A program made the translations under genes and the position numbers. DNA of 64,000 bases from Bergeyella sp. (GTDB taxonomy: Bacteria > Bacteroidota > Bacteroidia > Flavobacteriales > Weeksellaceae), in contig SZYB01000003.1 of assembly GCA_030263285.1 (NCBI GenBank), positions 62,001 to 126,000 of the forward strand, read 5' to 3'. The notes under the pieces are model-generated. The model had not been told where the DNA came from. It did not search any database and saw nothing but the letters and a program-made list of their open reading frames with translations. Positions 45,925-54,668 of this stretch are shown piece by piece (the stretch's first letter is position 1; the number at the start of each line of letters is the position of its first letter).

Positions 45925-46932
45925 ATGAGGTATACATTTGGAAATGTTTTTTATCTATTTTTATTTTTGTTTGTTGTTGCGTTGGGCGTAATATTATTTC
46001 GGTTTTTTTTCTGGAGAAGAAAGGCAAGACTTGATTTTGCGCAGGAGAAATTTCAAGGAGAGGTTTTGCCGGAGGTTTCTTTTTTTTCTCGCATAAGTCC
46101 TGTTTTGTATTTTTTAGGATGGTTTTTTTTGATTCTGTCTATGGTGGATGTATTAAAAGGAGAGGGGGTAATCCCCGTCAGACAAAAAGTTCAGAATATC
46201 TATTTTTTGCTGGACGTATCAAACTCTATGAATGCGCAGGATATCTCGCCAAGTAGGCTTGAGGGGGCAAAAGCGCTGATAAAAAAAATACTTCCGGATC
46301 TCCGGAATGATAGGTTAGGTCTGGCAGTATTTGCTGGGGAGGCATTTTCTATAATGCCGCTTACGACCGATTTTTCTGCTGTAGAAAATTATGTTGAGGC
46401 GATAGAAACTTCTGTAGTTAGGGTCCAGGGTACAGACTTTTTGAAGGCAATAGAAGTAGTGGCCAAAAAACTAAAAAACGTACCTAAAGAAGCACGTACT
46501 GTAGTCATAATATCGGATGGGGAAGAGAATGAGAGAAATGAGAATAAGGCTGTTGATCTGGCAAAAAAAGAAGGAATCACTCTCATTACTGTGGGCATAG
46601 GTACCGAAGCAGGAGCCCCAATTCCAGAATATATGTATGGTCAGTTGATGGGTTATAAATTAGATATGGACGGAGAAGTCGTGCAGACCAGAAGGGCTTC
46701 CCAGACTCTCAAAAACATGGCGAATTCTACGGGAGGGGTGTTTATAGATGGGAATGATATCCATCTTGCGAAAAATGAACTGGTAAAGTGGCTTAGAAAC
46801 AAAAAAACAAATACGCGTGTGATAATTGAATCCCGGGAGTCCGGACATTATTTTCAATATTTTTTGGTTCTTTCTTTTTTTCTTTTCTTTTCTCTTTGTC
46901 TTTTTAATCCTAAAAAAGATTTTAATCTTTAA
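45925..46932 (+). CDS. batB: BatB-type VWA membrane protein
   Basis: 335 residues, parallel in layout to BatA. Two N-terminal helices (VFYLFLFLFVVALGVILFRF and ISPVLYFLGWFFLILSMVDV), a VWA domain with the MIDAS motif NIYFLLDVSNSMNAQDISPS, GTDFLKAIEVVAKKL (Thr) and TVVIISDGEENERNENK (Asp), and a terminal helix (YFQYFLVLSFFLFFSLCLF). It is thought to pair with BatA. About 80 bp separates it from batC, with no box that clearly marks a new promoter. Confidence 0.93.
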   Translation: MRYTFGNVFYLFLFLFVVALGVILFRFFFWRRKARLDFAQEKFQGEVLPEVSFFSRISPVLYFLGWFFLILSMVDVLKGEGVIPVRQKVQNIYFLLDVSNSMNAQDISPSRLEGAKALIKKILPDLRNDRLGLAVFAGEAFSIMPLTTDFSAVENYVEAIETSVVRVQGTDFLKAIEVVAKKLKNVPKEARTVVIISDGEENERNENKAVDLAKKEGITLITVGIGTEAGAPIPEYMYGQLMGYKLDMDGEVVQTRRASQTLKNMANSTGGVFIDGNDIHLAKNELVKWLRNKKTNTRVIIESRESGHYFQYFLVLSFFLFFSLCLFNPKKDFNL

Positions 46933-47011
46933 ATTGGATTTGTTTTATCGGCATTGGTTATTATTTTTATCGGTATTGGGGAGAGGGAGCTTTTAACCGA
47001 ACTTTAACAAT

Positions 47012-47827
47012 ATGAATGCTATTTTATTAACGTTTATCCTGGTAACTTTGTTTTTGCCAAGTAGAACGGGTAGGTTATACGCGCTTTTTTTCTTGCTCTG
47101 TTCTTTTTGTGGTATTGCGCAGAGGAGCGGGTACAATGTGCGTGTACACAAAGGCAATGAGGCTTTCGATAAAAAGGAGTTGCCTGCAGCAATAGCGAAG
47201 TACAATGAGGCTCTGAAGTTTGATTCGCTGGACTTTGCTGCCCATTATAATCTGGGCAATGCGTTGTATAGAGAAAAAGAATATTCAGAGGCCCAGCGGG
47301 CTTATAAAAAGGCAGAATCGTTAGCAAAGAACAAAGAAGATAAAAAAGCGGTATTGTACAACAGGGGTAATGCTTATATGAAGTCTCTGGATTTTGATAA
47401 CGCTTCCGAGTTTTATAAGAAGGCGCTTACGCTGGATCCCTACAATGAAGAGATTCTGAAAAATTATCAAATTTCAAAATACCGAAGAAAAAATCAAGCA
47501 AAAAAAAATCGGGGAGTCAATCAAAAGAATTCCAAAAAAGAGGAAGGAAATAAGGGTACTAAAACAGATCAAGATCAGGAGCGGAATCAAGACCAAAAAA
47601 AGGATAGTCCAAAAGAAGGAGACAAGCCAAAAGAAATAGGTGATTTTCAAGGAGAAGGAGAACAAGACAAGGGAGAGCAAAAGGGAAATAAGCGCTCGGG
47701 AGGTCGAGAATCAGACCCTGATGGGAGGCTGCTGAAAGAAATACAGACCAGAGAAAGCAACACGGCAAAAAGAATACTGAATAGAAACGCTTATTTTACT
47801 CCGAGGAGCAAAGAAAAGGATTGGTAG
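47012..47827 (+). CDS. batC: BatC-type TPR protein
   Basis: 271 residues. An N-terminal signal segment (MNAILLTFILVTLFLP and a second hydrophobic patch) is followed by three TPR units: KGNEAFDKKELPAAIAKYNE, AHYNLGNALYREKEYSEAQR, LYNRGNAYMKSLDFDNASEF. The last ~100 residues are a highly charged, low-complexity tail of Lys, Glu, Asp and Gln (NQDQKKDSPKEGDKPKE). BatC in the Bat complex binds partner proteins through the TPRs. It ends directly against the batD start (TAG-ATG). Confidence 0.9.
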   Translation: MNAILLTFILVTLFLPSRTGRLYALFFLLCSFCGIAQRSGYNVRVHKGNEAFDKKELPAAIAKYNEALKFDSLDFAAHYNLGNALYREKEYSEAQRAYKKAESLAKNKEDKKAVLYNRGNAYMKSLDFDNASEFYKKALTLDPYNEEILKNYQISKYRRKNQAKKNRGVNQKNSKKEEGNKGTKTDQDQERNQDQKKDSPKEGDKPKEIGDFQGEGEQDKGEQKGNKRSGGRESDPDGRLLKEIQTRESNTAKRILNRNAYFTPRSKEKDW

Positions 47828-49513
47828 ATGAGCATTTTAAAGTTTTTTTTTAGTTTTTTTTCGTCTCTTATTTGTGCTCAGGTATCGCTTGATCTCAGTA
47901 GTGATAAGGCGAGGTATTTGCCGGGAGAAGGGGTAGATCTTATTTTGTCTCTGGAGATTAAGGGTAATGACCAGGAAAGAGAAACCCCCATTATGCTTCC
48001 CGATTTTTCAAATTTCAGTGTGAGAGGTTCGGGTGCGAGTAAAAATTTTTGTTTGGATTCCCAGACTCAGGAAAAAAAAATACGGATTATATCTCATTTT
48101 AGATTACAACCCAAGAAAAAAGGAAAAATAAAAATAGGTTCTGCATTGGTAAGGGTAAGCGGGAAAACATATAAGACGGAACCTTTTTATATTGTAGTTT
48201 CAGAGCGGCTGTCGCTCGGTTCCCCTCCTTCCCCCCAAAAAAATGCTCCCGAGATAATGGTTGATATAGAGGTAAAACCTACTGAGGTCTTTCTCGAGGA
48301 ACCCGTGATTGCTACGGTAAAGGCATACAGTAGAGATTTTAATCATTTGCTGAAAATATCGGATATAGATTTTTCTTCACAAGAAACGATGGAGGTTTAT
48401 CCCATAAGTTTAAAAAGGTCTGTGATAAAAGAAGACACGGCGACCGATCTGTCCTCACAGATTTTAGGGGTGTTTATGTTGGTGCCCAAATCCCTGGGAA
48501 CAGTTAGGATCCCGGAAGCGGTAGTGAGGCTAAATCGTTCTGGCATAAAGTTGAGAACGCAAAAAAAGTACCTAAAGGTAAAAAAGCTTCCAGATGAAAA
48601 GCCCGCGGGATACAAAAATGCAGTGGGAAATTTTGAAATTAAGCTAAAAAAAATAAAAACCAATAAACCCCTTCACATAAATGAACCCGTAGAGCTGAAG
48701 GTTTCTGTTCGTGGTAGCGGAAACTTAAATGCGTCTATTCTTCCGGATCTAAAGACCTCCTCTCCTTGTGATATCTATGCTCCCGATGTGAAGAAAAAAA
48801 TAGATACAGAAAATTCCAAAACCAAAGGTTATATAGAAGCCCATTATATTATCGTCCCAAAAACCAAGGGAAATCTAGTTATCAATACGTCGGATTTTTC
48901 TTTTTTTGACCCCGTAAAGGCTCGGTATGTGAGTTTAGGAAAAAAATATTTGGGTCTGAAAGTACAGGGAAATCTGCAAGGACTTCCGGTTTCTGGTGAT
49001 AAAGCAGGTTCTCAGGGGGTATTTTATGAAAAAAGTTATTCCCGAAAAAATACTTCTCAGAAGGGCTTCTTCTATTCACAACCGTTTTTTGTAGGTCTGT
49101 TTTTTGTGAGTCTCTTTTTTTTGGGGGGAGGGATTTTTTGGAAAAATAAGAGAAATAAGAGAAAAAATATTCCTGCAAATTATCCGAGTGAAAGCACAGA
49201 AGAAATAGAAAAACAGGTAAAAAAAGACCATTTTGTGGTGCAGAAAGCTTTGGAAAAGCTCGAGAAAAAGCTAAAATCCGGAGAGTATAAAGAATATTTT
49301 GAAGAGTTTGGAGAGTTTGTAACGAATTTCGAAAATCATTGCTCTTTGCTTTCTCCCAAGGAAAAATTATATAAGGGAGGGAGTGATTTCTCTGAGCGCT
49401 ATGAAAATTTGGTGAAGAAAATCAATCGGCAAAAATATGCTCCTTATCCAGAAAAAGAAAGGCTGGAAAACTATCAAAAGGAACTGAAGTTTCTTATTTT
49501 AGATAGTGTGTGA
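47828..49513 (+). CDS. batD: BatD-type protein
   Basis: 561 residues, BatD family. Signal peptide (ILKFFFSFFSSLICAQ) then repeated Ig-like beta domains in the periplasm: SSDKARYLPGEGVDLILSLE, VEVFLEEPVIATVKAYSRD region, and IKTNKPLHINEPVELKVSVR. A transmembrane helix (FFVGLFFVSLFFLGGGIFWK, about 420-440) precedes a basic and then helical cytoplasmic tail (VQKALEKLEKKLKSGEYKEY). It ends the Bat gene run; the next gene (marC) starts 64 bp on. Confidence 0.9.
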   Translation: MSILKFFFSFFSSLICAQVSLDLSSDKARYLPGEGVDLILSLEIKGNDQERETPIMLPDFSNFSVRGSGASKNFCLDSQTQEKKIRIISHFRLQPKKKGKIKIGSALVRVSGKTYKTEPFYIVVSERLSLGSPPSPQKNAPEIMVDIEVKPTEVFLEEPVIATVKAYSRDFNHLLKISDIDFSSQETMEVYPISLKRSVIKEDTATDLSSQILGVFMLVPKSLGTVRIPEAVVRLNRSGIKLRTQKKYLKVKKLPDEKPAGYKNAVGNFEIKLKKIKTNKPLHINEPVELKVSVRGSGNLNASILPDLKTSSPCDIYAPDVKKKIDTENSKTKGYIEAHYIIVPKTKGNLVINTSDFSFFDPVKARYVSLGKKYLGLKVQGNLQGLPVSGDKAGSQGVFYEKSYSRKNTSQKGFFYSQPFFVGLFFVSLFFLGGGIFWKNKRNKRKNIPANYPSESTEEIEKQVKKDHFVVQKALEKLEKKLKSGEYKEYFEEFGEFVTNFENHCSLLSPKEKLYKGGSDFSERYENLVKKINRQKYAPYPEKERLENYQKELKFLILDSV

Positions 49514-49577
49514 GTAGGTTATGATAAGAAAAAAATATACATTTGCCTGAACCATATATTTCTTGCGTTGCGTTGTG

Positions 49578-50171
49578 ATGATTTTTGAGCATTTTGATAT
49601 CAGAGAGATGTTTTCTGCCACGATGGTTTTGTTTGCAGTAATAGACATTATAGGCAGTATTCCTATAGTTGTGGATCTCAATAAAAAATTCGGAAAGATA
49701 GACGCTGCCAAAGCAGCTTTGGCAGCGGGAGTTCTTATGATTTCTTTTTTATTTATAGGAAATAAGATGCTCAGTTTTTTAGGAGTGGATATCAATTCCT
49801 TTGCCATTGCCGGTGCCTTTGTGATATTTATCATCGCGGTAGAAATGATTTTAGGTATTGAGATTCAAAAAAATGCAGAAGCCAATTCTGCCTCTATAGT
49901 ACCTATTGCCTTTCCGCTCGTAGCCGGAGCAGGGACTCTTACCACGACTTTATCCATAAGGGCAGAATACCATGATATAAATATTGCTATGGGGATTATA
50001 ATCAATATCGTTATTGTCTATCTTGTTCTAAGATCGGCGGCTTATATAGAAAGAAAGATGGGAGAAGGCACCATTCAAGTTTTCAAAAAGGTTTTCGGAA
50101 TTATATTGCTCACCATTTCTATTAAGCTTTTTACCGCAAATTTTGCCCAGCTTATTCATCTTTATTTTTGA
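49578..50171 (+). CDS. MarC-family integral membrane protein
   Basis: About 197 residues, six hydrophobic helices, MarC (UPF0056) family. Characteristic parts are FSATMVLFAVIDIIGSIPIV with its polar helix, AGAFVIFIIAVEMILGIEIQ, SIVPIAFPLVAGAGTLTTTL (the family Pro/Gly-rich helix) and FGIILLTISIKLFTANF. The function is unproven despite the 'multiple antibiotic resistance' name. The ATG at 49578 is the best start; upstream TTG/GTG codons are weaker. It follows the Bat operon but need not belong to it. Confidence 0.88.
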   Translation: MIFEHFDIREMFSATMVLFAVIDIIGSIPIVVDLNKKFGKIDAAKAALAAGVLMISFLFIGNKMLSFLGVDINSFAIAGAFVIFIIAVEMILGIEIQKNAEANSASIVPIAFPLVAGAGTLTTTLSIRAEYHDINIAMGIIINIVIVYLVLRSAAYIERKMGEGTIQVFKKVFGIILLTISIKLFTANFAQLIHLYF

Positions 50172-50191
50172 ACCTAAGTCAGCACTGTCCT

Positions 50192-50416
50192 ATGAGAAGG
50201 TTATACAAGTTATTTTTGGTTATCTTTATCCTGCTTATCGGGTATAATTTGTTGGTGATAGATTGGGATTTGGGGTTTTTTCATGAGGAGAATACCAAGT
50301 TTGTTTTTTCTTTGTCGGCTTCTGTTTTGGGTACTGTTCTTGTGATTGTGTTGGATACTTGGAGTCGGCTGGGACTTAAAACTAAGAAAAAACGAGAGAA
50401 CCAAGCAGTCCGTTAG
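50192..50416 (+). CDS. small two-helix membrane protein
   Basis: About 74 residues with two hydrophobic segments (LYKLFLVIFILLIGYNLLVI and FVFSLSASVLGTVLVIVLDT) joined by an acidic loop (DWDLGFFHEENTKF) and a basic tail. I do not recognise a family; the size and position behind marC fit small DUF-type membrane proteins of Flavobacteriia. Its last 35 bp overlap the 3' end of the convergent isochorismate synthase gene, which argues for weak but real coding. The ATG at 50192 is used; an earlier TTG is possible. Confidence 0.6.
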   Translation: MRRLYKLFLVIFILLIGYNLLVIDWDLGFFHEENTKFVFSLSASVLGTVLVIVLDTWSRLGLKTKKKRENQAVR

Positions 50417-51338
50417 CTTTTCTTTCTGTTTCCTGCCACTCTTTTTCCGGGTTGCTTAAGGGGGTAATACCTCCACCTAGGTACAGTACCAGAGAGTTTT
50501 TATAGATTTTTGCACAGCGCAGATTTACGAAATAATACAAATAGTCTGGAGTGTCTATTTGTGAATATCCGGCGTAGTATTCTCTGTCAAAATTTTCCAG
50601 AGTGTGGAGTCCCTTTAGGGAAATGTCTTTTGGGAATCCACATACAGCGGGGGTAGGGTGAAGTTTTTGGATAAGAGAAGGAATCTCCGGCAGTGATAAA
50701 TGGACAGAAAAGTCCGTACAAAGATGTTTTATGTTTCCAGAGAGGTGGTCATAGGGGGCGGATTTTTGTATATTTCCGGAAAATGCCTCAAGTGTATGAT
50801 GGATATATTTACTGACAGATTCTTGTTCCAGTATTTCTTTCTCACTCCATACTTCTTTCAGACCAATAGTTCCCGCAAGGCTCATGGTCATGAAGATTTG
50901 CGTTTTTTTATTATACTTCCCCAGAATTTCAGAAAAGGCACCTATCCAAAGATCACCTTGATAAGAAAACAGATAGACGAAGGCAGAGGGGTAGAGTTTA
51001 CAGAGATTCAAGAAGGTTTTTTTGATATCTAATTGTGGAGCAGAAACTATTTTTTTTCTGGCCAGGACAAGTTTTTCTAACTGATGTTTTTGGATATAAT
51101 TTTTCGTTTCTAAGACTCGGTTTAGATATTCTGTTTTTGTTTCTTTCAAAGTGTCCGAATACACGTTTTCTGTTGTCCATTTGGTTTCCATAAAATCTTT
51201 TGGGGAAAGAGGCGTGATAAGCCCGGAAAAACTAGCTTTAGCTTTCAGATCGAAAGAAAAAAAGCGGACAGAGCAGTGAGAAAAACAGTGATCTGTGGTA
51301 TAGAGTACTGTTTCATCCGGAAGCCGAAAAACGATCAT
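50382..51338 (-). CDS. menF: isochorismate synthase (chorismate-binding protein)
   Basis: 318 residues, shorter than stand-alone isochorismate synthases (about 380-430). It converts chorismate to isochorismate for menaquinone. Chorismate-family motifs: QLEKLVLARKKIV, AFVYLFSYQGDLWIGAFSEI, MSLAGTIG, HLCTDFSVHL region, LHPTPAVCGFPKD (the core HPTPAVCG) and REYYAGYSQI, then the final LYLGGGITPLSNPEKEWQET. The short N-terminal lobe (LPDETVLYTTD) is normal for this phylum. Its start overlaps menI by 4 bp. Confidence 0.92.
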   Translation of the reverse strand: MIVFRLPDETVLYTTDHCFSHCSVRFFSFDLKAKASFSGLITPLSPKDFMETKWTTENVYSDTLKETKTEYLNRVLETKNYIQKHQLEKLVLARKKIVSAPQLDIKKTFLNLCKLYPSAFVYLFSYQGDLWIGAFSEILGKYNKKTQIFMTMSLAGTIGLKEVWSEKEILEQESVSKYIHHTLEAFSGNIQKSAPYDHLSGNIKHLCTDFSVHLSLPEIPSLIQKLHPTPAVCGFPKDISLKGLHTLENFDREYYAGYSQIDTPDYLYYFVNLRCAKIYKNSLVLYLGGGITPLSNPEKEWQETERKANGLLGSLVFS

Positions 51339-51784
51339 AATACATTATTTTCTCCCTCATTTTTGTGAGGTAGAATGGCGTTGGTCATCGTGGTATAGTT
51401 GATTATCCTACCTTTATTGTCCAATATCTCTATCTGAGAGACATGCAAGTTGTTTCCTTTCCTTATAAAACAGGCTGTTCCCGTAATTATCCCGCTTTTT
51501 ACACTACGCAGATGATTTGAGTTAATATTTATGCCCACGGGATAAAATTTCTTTATGTCAATATGCAGAGCAGAGAGGGTAGACCCTAGTGTTTCCGCTA
51601 ATGCTACACTGGCTCCACCGTGTAGCATTCCGTAAGGTTGATGTATTTTAGGTGTTACAGGCATAGTGGCAGAAAGAAAATTCTGTGTCGCTTTCACAAA
51701 CCGAATCCCAAGAAGCCCAGACAGATTTCTCTCGCAGGTTTCGTTGAGATTTTTTAAAATCTCTGTACTTTCTGGATGGATCAT
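51335..51784 (-). CDS. menI: hotdog-fold thioesterase, probably DHNA-CoA thioesterase
   Basis: 149 residues, 4HBT/PaaI type. The catalytic Glu is in GMLHGGASVALAETLGS, and the strand pattern GININSNHLRSVKSGIITGT continues the hotdog fold. By itself it could be any acyl-CoA thioesterase of the PaaI group. Its 4-bp overlap with the isochorismate synthase gene makes 1,4-dihydroxy-2-naphthoyl-CoA hydrolysis the most likely job, so the menI symbol rests on context. Confidence 0.8.
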   Translation of the reverse strand: MIHPESTEILKNLNETCERNLSGLLGIRFVKATQNFLSATMPVTPKIHQPYGMLHGGASVALAETLGSTLSALHIDIKKFYPVGININSNHLRSVKSGIITGTACFIRKGNNLHVSQIEILDNKGRIINYTTMTNAILPHKNEGENNVL

Positions 51785-51808
51785 AGGATTTCCTTATTTA
51801 GGAAAAAT

Positions 51809-52381
51809 CTAAAATATTTTGGGATTCCAGTTTTCCGGTACTTTGGGTTGTATATCATTTTCTGTAAGATAATTTTGTATTTCCAGCATTGTTTCTTCGT
51901 AGGACTGGGAAACCAATTTTTCATAGGGTATTTTGTAACCGATCAATATGGTTTTTCTTTTGAAATCTCCCGAAGCAAGTACCAGCGGAACTTTTGCTTT
52001 CAGCGCCATATGGTAAAAGCCTTTTCTCCAACTGGAGACCCAATTTCTGGTTCCCTCCGGGGTGATGACCAGACTGAAATTCTCTTTATTAAATTTATTG
52101 ACCACAAACTCTACCAAATTGTTCTTTTGGCGACGGTTGATCCCAATACCTCCCAAAGCCTTTACAATTCCTCCGTACCAAGCCTTGGTATGGGTATCTT
52201 TTATTATGATTTTCAAGGGCTTTCCTAAGGACCAATAGGCAAGGTTCCCCAGAACATAATCCATATTGTGGGTGTGCGGGGCGACCACCAAAACACATCT
52301 GTCCAGATCATTTACGTCCCCCTGCAGCTTTATCTTCCAGCCCATTAGTCTAAGGATCAGTTTTCCGAGTATTTTTTTCAT
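51809..52381 (-). CDS. PlsC-like 1-acylglycerol-phosphate acyltransferase family protein
   Basis: About 190 residues, shorter than canonical PlsC (about 245). The acyltransferase motif His-x4-Asp is in VVAPHTHNMDYVLG, the second block is GGIGINRRQKNNLVEFVV, and the third LVITPEGTRNWVSSWRKGFYHMA with the Glu-Gly-Thr-Arg core. An N-terminal hydrophobic helix (ILGKLILRLMGW) may bind the membrane. The start at 52381 (MKKILGKLI) is decided by a promoter at 52412-52441 that lies inside a longer possible frame. It may acylate lysophosphatidate or a lysolipid. Confidence 0.87.
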   Translation of the reverse strand: MKKILGKLILRLMGWKIKLQGDVNDLDRCVLVVAPHTHNMDYVLGNLAYWSLGKPLKIIIKDTHTKAWYGGIVKALGGIGINRRQKNNLVEFVVNKFNKENFSLVITPEGTRNWVSSWRKGFYHMALKAKVPLVLASGDFKRKTILIGYKIPYEKLVSQSYEETMLEIQNYLTENDIQPKVPENWNPKIF

Positions 52382-52411
52382 TTTAATTGTAAAAGAATTG
52401 AACTTTGCGAA

Positions 52412-52441
52412 CAAAAATACTATTTCTATAAATGAATTCAA
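52412..52441 (-). promoter_or_regulatory. promoter of the PlsC-like gene
   Basis: On the minus strand TTG at 52441-52439, exactly 19 nt of spacer, then TATTTTTG at 52419-52412, a full Bacteroidota -33/-7 pair. The ATG follows 30 nt after the box. This rejects the in-frame start at 52441. Confidence 0.7.
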
Positions 52442-52477
52442 GAAAATAAATCGAAAATTCCGATGGAAGAAGAAAAT

Positions 52478-54115
52478 CTAAGGTTCATTAAAATACATTT
52501 TTCTTATGCTGTCCCATGTCATTTTTATTTTCTTTTTTAGGAGTAAATCCGCCTCAGTTTCGGAGTAGTTTTTTCCATTTATTTCAAGACTGTCCCCTAT
52601 CCTGCTGTCGTATTTTATTTTAAAACCATTGAGATTTATTTCTCGCTTTTCCAGCAAAATCCCAACGTGATGATTTGCTGTCGCAGTGTTTTTGTTATTG
52701 ACAATTAAGTCAGAATTGGGAGCAGTCGTGATTTTAGTTTTTTCAGGCACTATGAGTTCATAACTCACTTTATAATCTCTAAATCTGTCTTTGAAAGGGT
52801 ATTTTATAAAGTTGGGTATTCTGAGATTATTTTTTCTGATTTCAATGGGAGTCTGTAACCTTAGAGGAATATTATATCCTTTGGCTTCCTTTTTTATTTT
52901 CAGATAAGGTGTTTTTACTTCGTCATTTTTTTTGATTTCCAAAAAAATAGGATTTTTCTCGTACACCTCTTTTTTGTCTGAATAGATTTCGGGAGGATAA
53001 GCTGTAAACGAAGGCGGGATATTCACCGGCTTTACCCCTACAAATATGCTATCCGGCGCAGAATCTAGTGCGAGTTCTTCTGTTTCTGTTTTTTCGCCTG
53101 AGTAGTGTATGTAGTTACCAGATATTTTTATTCCCAAATAGGCAGAGACCAAGAGCAGCCCCCCCCCCAGTGTGCCCACTACATATTTTGTATTTCTCAT
53201 CTTGGTTTGGGGGCTGATAAGTTTGATACTTGCAATCCCAAAGAGTATGGCAGGGATAAATAAAACTAAGAATACGGCAAGACCACCGAGGTAACCGGTG
53301 AGGGCATCTTCCAAGTAAAATTGGAGATTTGCAAATCCAAAATAACTAAAAGCATTAACAGCGACAAAAGTGGCCAGTGAAGAAATAAGTAGGCAAAAAG
53401 AAATAAAACCCAAAAATACCCCAAAGACAATCCGAAAAAAATTGCCTAAACCTCTTGCGGTAGATTGCGCACGGTATTTGTTTTCTCCGTATACCCGGTT
53501 GATATCATTGTTTGAGTCTTTCGTAAACTCAATCATTTTGGCAGACTCTTCTTTTATGGTATCAAAGTTTACGGGCCTACCTTTCATTTTTAAAAAATCG
53601 GAGGTGTTTTTTGCATAGGGTACCACCACCCAAAGGATGATATAAAGGATAACTACAACAAACGGATTTCCGTGTAATGCAATTAGCAAAAAGAAAGCCG
53701 CTATCCATATGAGACGCATCCATGTAACCTCTATCCCAAGATAGTAGGCAAGACCGGAACAGACTCCTCCTATTTTAGTATTTTCGGGATCCCTAAATAA
53801 CTGTTTTTTTTGTTTGTCCGTCTGAATGGTGCGACGATCAGAGAGGTAGGTTTCTCCTTGTTCTTCTATGTCTTCCGGTTTGCCGAGCTGTAGAATAACT
53901 TTTTCTATGTCTTGGTTGTTAATGATCTCTCTCTGGTTCATGGAGTGCTTTAGTATTTCTACTATTCTTATTTCTATGTCATTCATTACCTCTTCTGCTT
54001 CGGAAGGTTCTAGCGCTTTTCTCAGTGCAGAGAGGTAGTCATTAAGTTTTATGTAGGCATGCTCATCTATAATAAAGGAGAATCCGGCAAGGCCTATAGA
54101 CAGAGTTTTATTCAT
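52478..54115 (-). CDS. PspC-domain membrane protein
   Basis: 545 residues. After a ~100-residue soluble start (with NDIEIRIVEILKHSMNQREI and a QLGKPEDIEEQGETYL helix), a PspC domain begins FRDPENTKIGGVCSGLAYYLG and continues IEVTWMRLIWIAAFFLLIAL and ILYIILWVVVPYAK. Four or five further transmembrane helices follow, then a long beta-rich C-terminal domain that ends in an acidic-basic tail (about 380-545). In Bacteroidota such fusions are always found with a PadR regulator, as here, and respond to envelope stress by inference. Precise role unknown. Confidence 0.87.
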   Translation of the reverse strand: MNKTLSIGLAGFSFIIDEHAYIKLNDYLSALRKALEPSEAEEVMNDIEIRIVEILKHSMNQREIINNQDIEKVILQLGKPEDIEEQGETYLSDRRTIQTDKQKKQLFRDPENTKIGGVCSGLAYYLGIEVTWMRLIWIAAFFLLIALHGNPFVVVILYIILWVVVPYAKNTSDFLKMKGRPVNFDTIKEESAKMIEFTKDSNNDINRVYGENKYRAQSTARGLGNFFRIVFGVFLGFISFCLLISSLATFVAVNAFSYFGFANLQFYLEDALTGYLGGLAVFLVLFIPAILFGIASIKLISPQTKMRNTKYVVGTLGGGLLLVSAYLGIKISGNYIHYSGEKTETEELALDSAPDSIFVGVKPVNIPPSFTAYPPEIYSDKKEVYEKNPIFLEIKKNDEVKTPYLKIKKEAKGYNIPLRLQTPIEIRKNNLRIPNFIKYPFKDRFRDYKVSYELIVPEKTKITTAPNSDLIVNNKNTATANHHVGILLEKREINLNGFKIKYDSRIGDSLEINGKNYSETEADLLLKKKIKMTWDSIRKMYFNEP

Positions 54116-54127
54116 AACAGTAAGGAT

Positions 54128-54460
54128 TTAATGAGAGTTTTGAGTTATTTTTTTTACGGATTGCGTAAGCTCATACCAAGTATTTTGCAGCTCGGTCAAA
54201 AAGAGTTTTCCTTCGTCCGTAATTTTATAGTATTTCCTGGGAGGACCACTGGCAGATTCTTCCCATCTGTAAGATAGAAATTTACTATTTTTCAGTCTGT
54301 TAAGAAGAGGGTAGAGCGTGCCTTCCACCACGTTAAGTTCTCCGTTTTTTAGTCCATCAATCAATTCTGAAACGTACATTTCTTTCTTGCATATAAGACT
54401 CAAAATACAGAATTCAAGAATTCCCTTACGCATTTGCGCTTTTATATTCTCGGTATTCAT
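54128..54460 (-). CDS. PadR-family transcriptional regulator
   Basis: 110 residues, winged helix. The recognition helix region is FCILSLICKKEMYVSELIDG (about 17-36), the wing segment VVEGTLYPLLNRLKNSKFLS YRWE is the PadR signature, and the C-terminal dimer helix is ITDEGKLFLTELQNTWYELT. It lies 12 bp before the PspC gene in the same direction. Expected to repress its own operon until an unknown signal arrives; an inverted repeat just upstream may be its operator. Confidence 0.92.
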   Translation of the reverse strand: MNTENIKAQMRKGILEFCILSLICKKEMYVSELIDGLKNGELNVVEGTLYPLLNRLKNSKFLSYRWEESASGPPRKYYKITDEGKLFLTELQNTWYELTQSVKKITQNSH

Positions 54461-54479
54461 TTTTTACTGTTTTTTTGCA

Positions 54480-54506
54480 CCAAAGCATAATGGTACTTTG
54501 CTTTGG
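54480..54506 (-). promoter_or_regulatory. inverted repeat, candidate PadR operator
   Basis: CCAAAGCA at 54480-54487 and its exact complement TGCTTTGG at 54499-54506 are separated by 11 nt, 19 bp upstream of the padR start. A second, looser pair (TACTTTG at 54494-54500 and CAAAGTA at 54540-54546) surrounds it. The placement fits autoregulation, but no binding data exist for this motif. Confidence 0.4.
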
Positions 54507-54668
54507 CGAATATATAAATAAAAACAGTAATATGCAATACAAAGTACTAAAATAAATCACCGAGGCGTGTTTCTTTAGAAATTATTTTTCCCTCAAAAGG
54601 AGTACGACACGAAAAAACAACCCTATTCCTCCAGCAAAGAGGAGCGGGTGTTTAGGGCAATAATTTTC

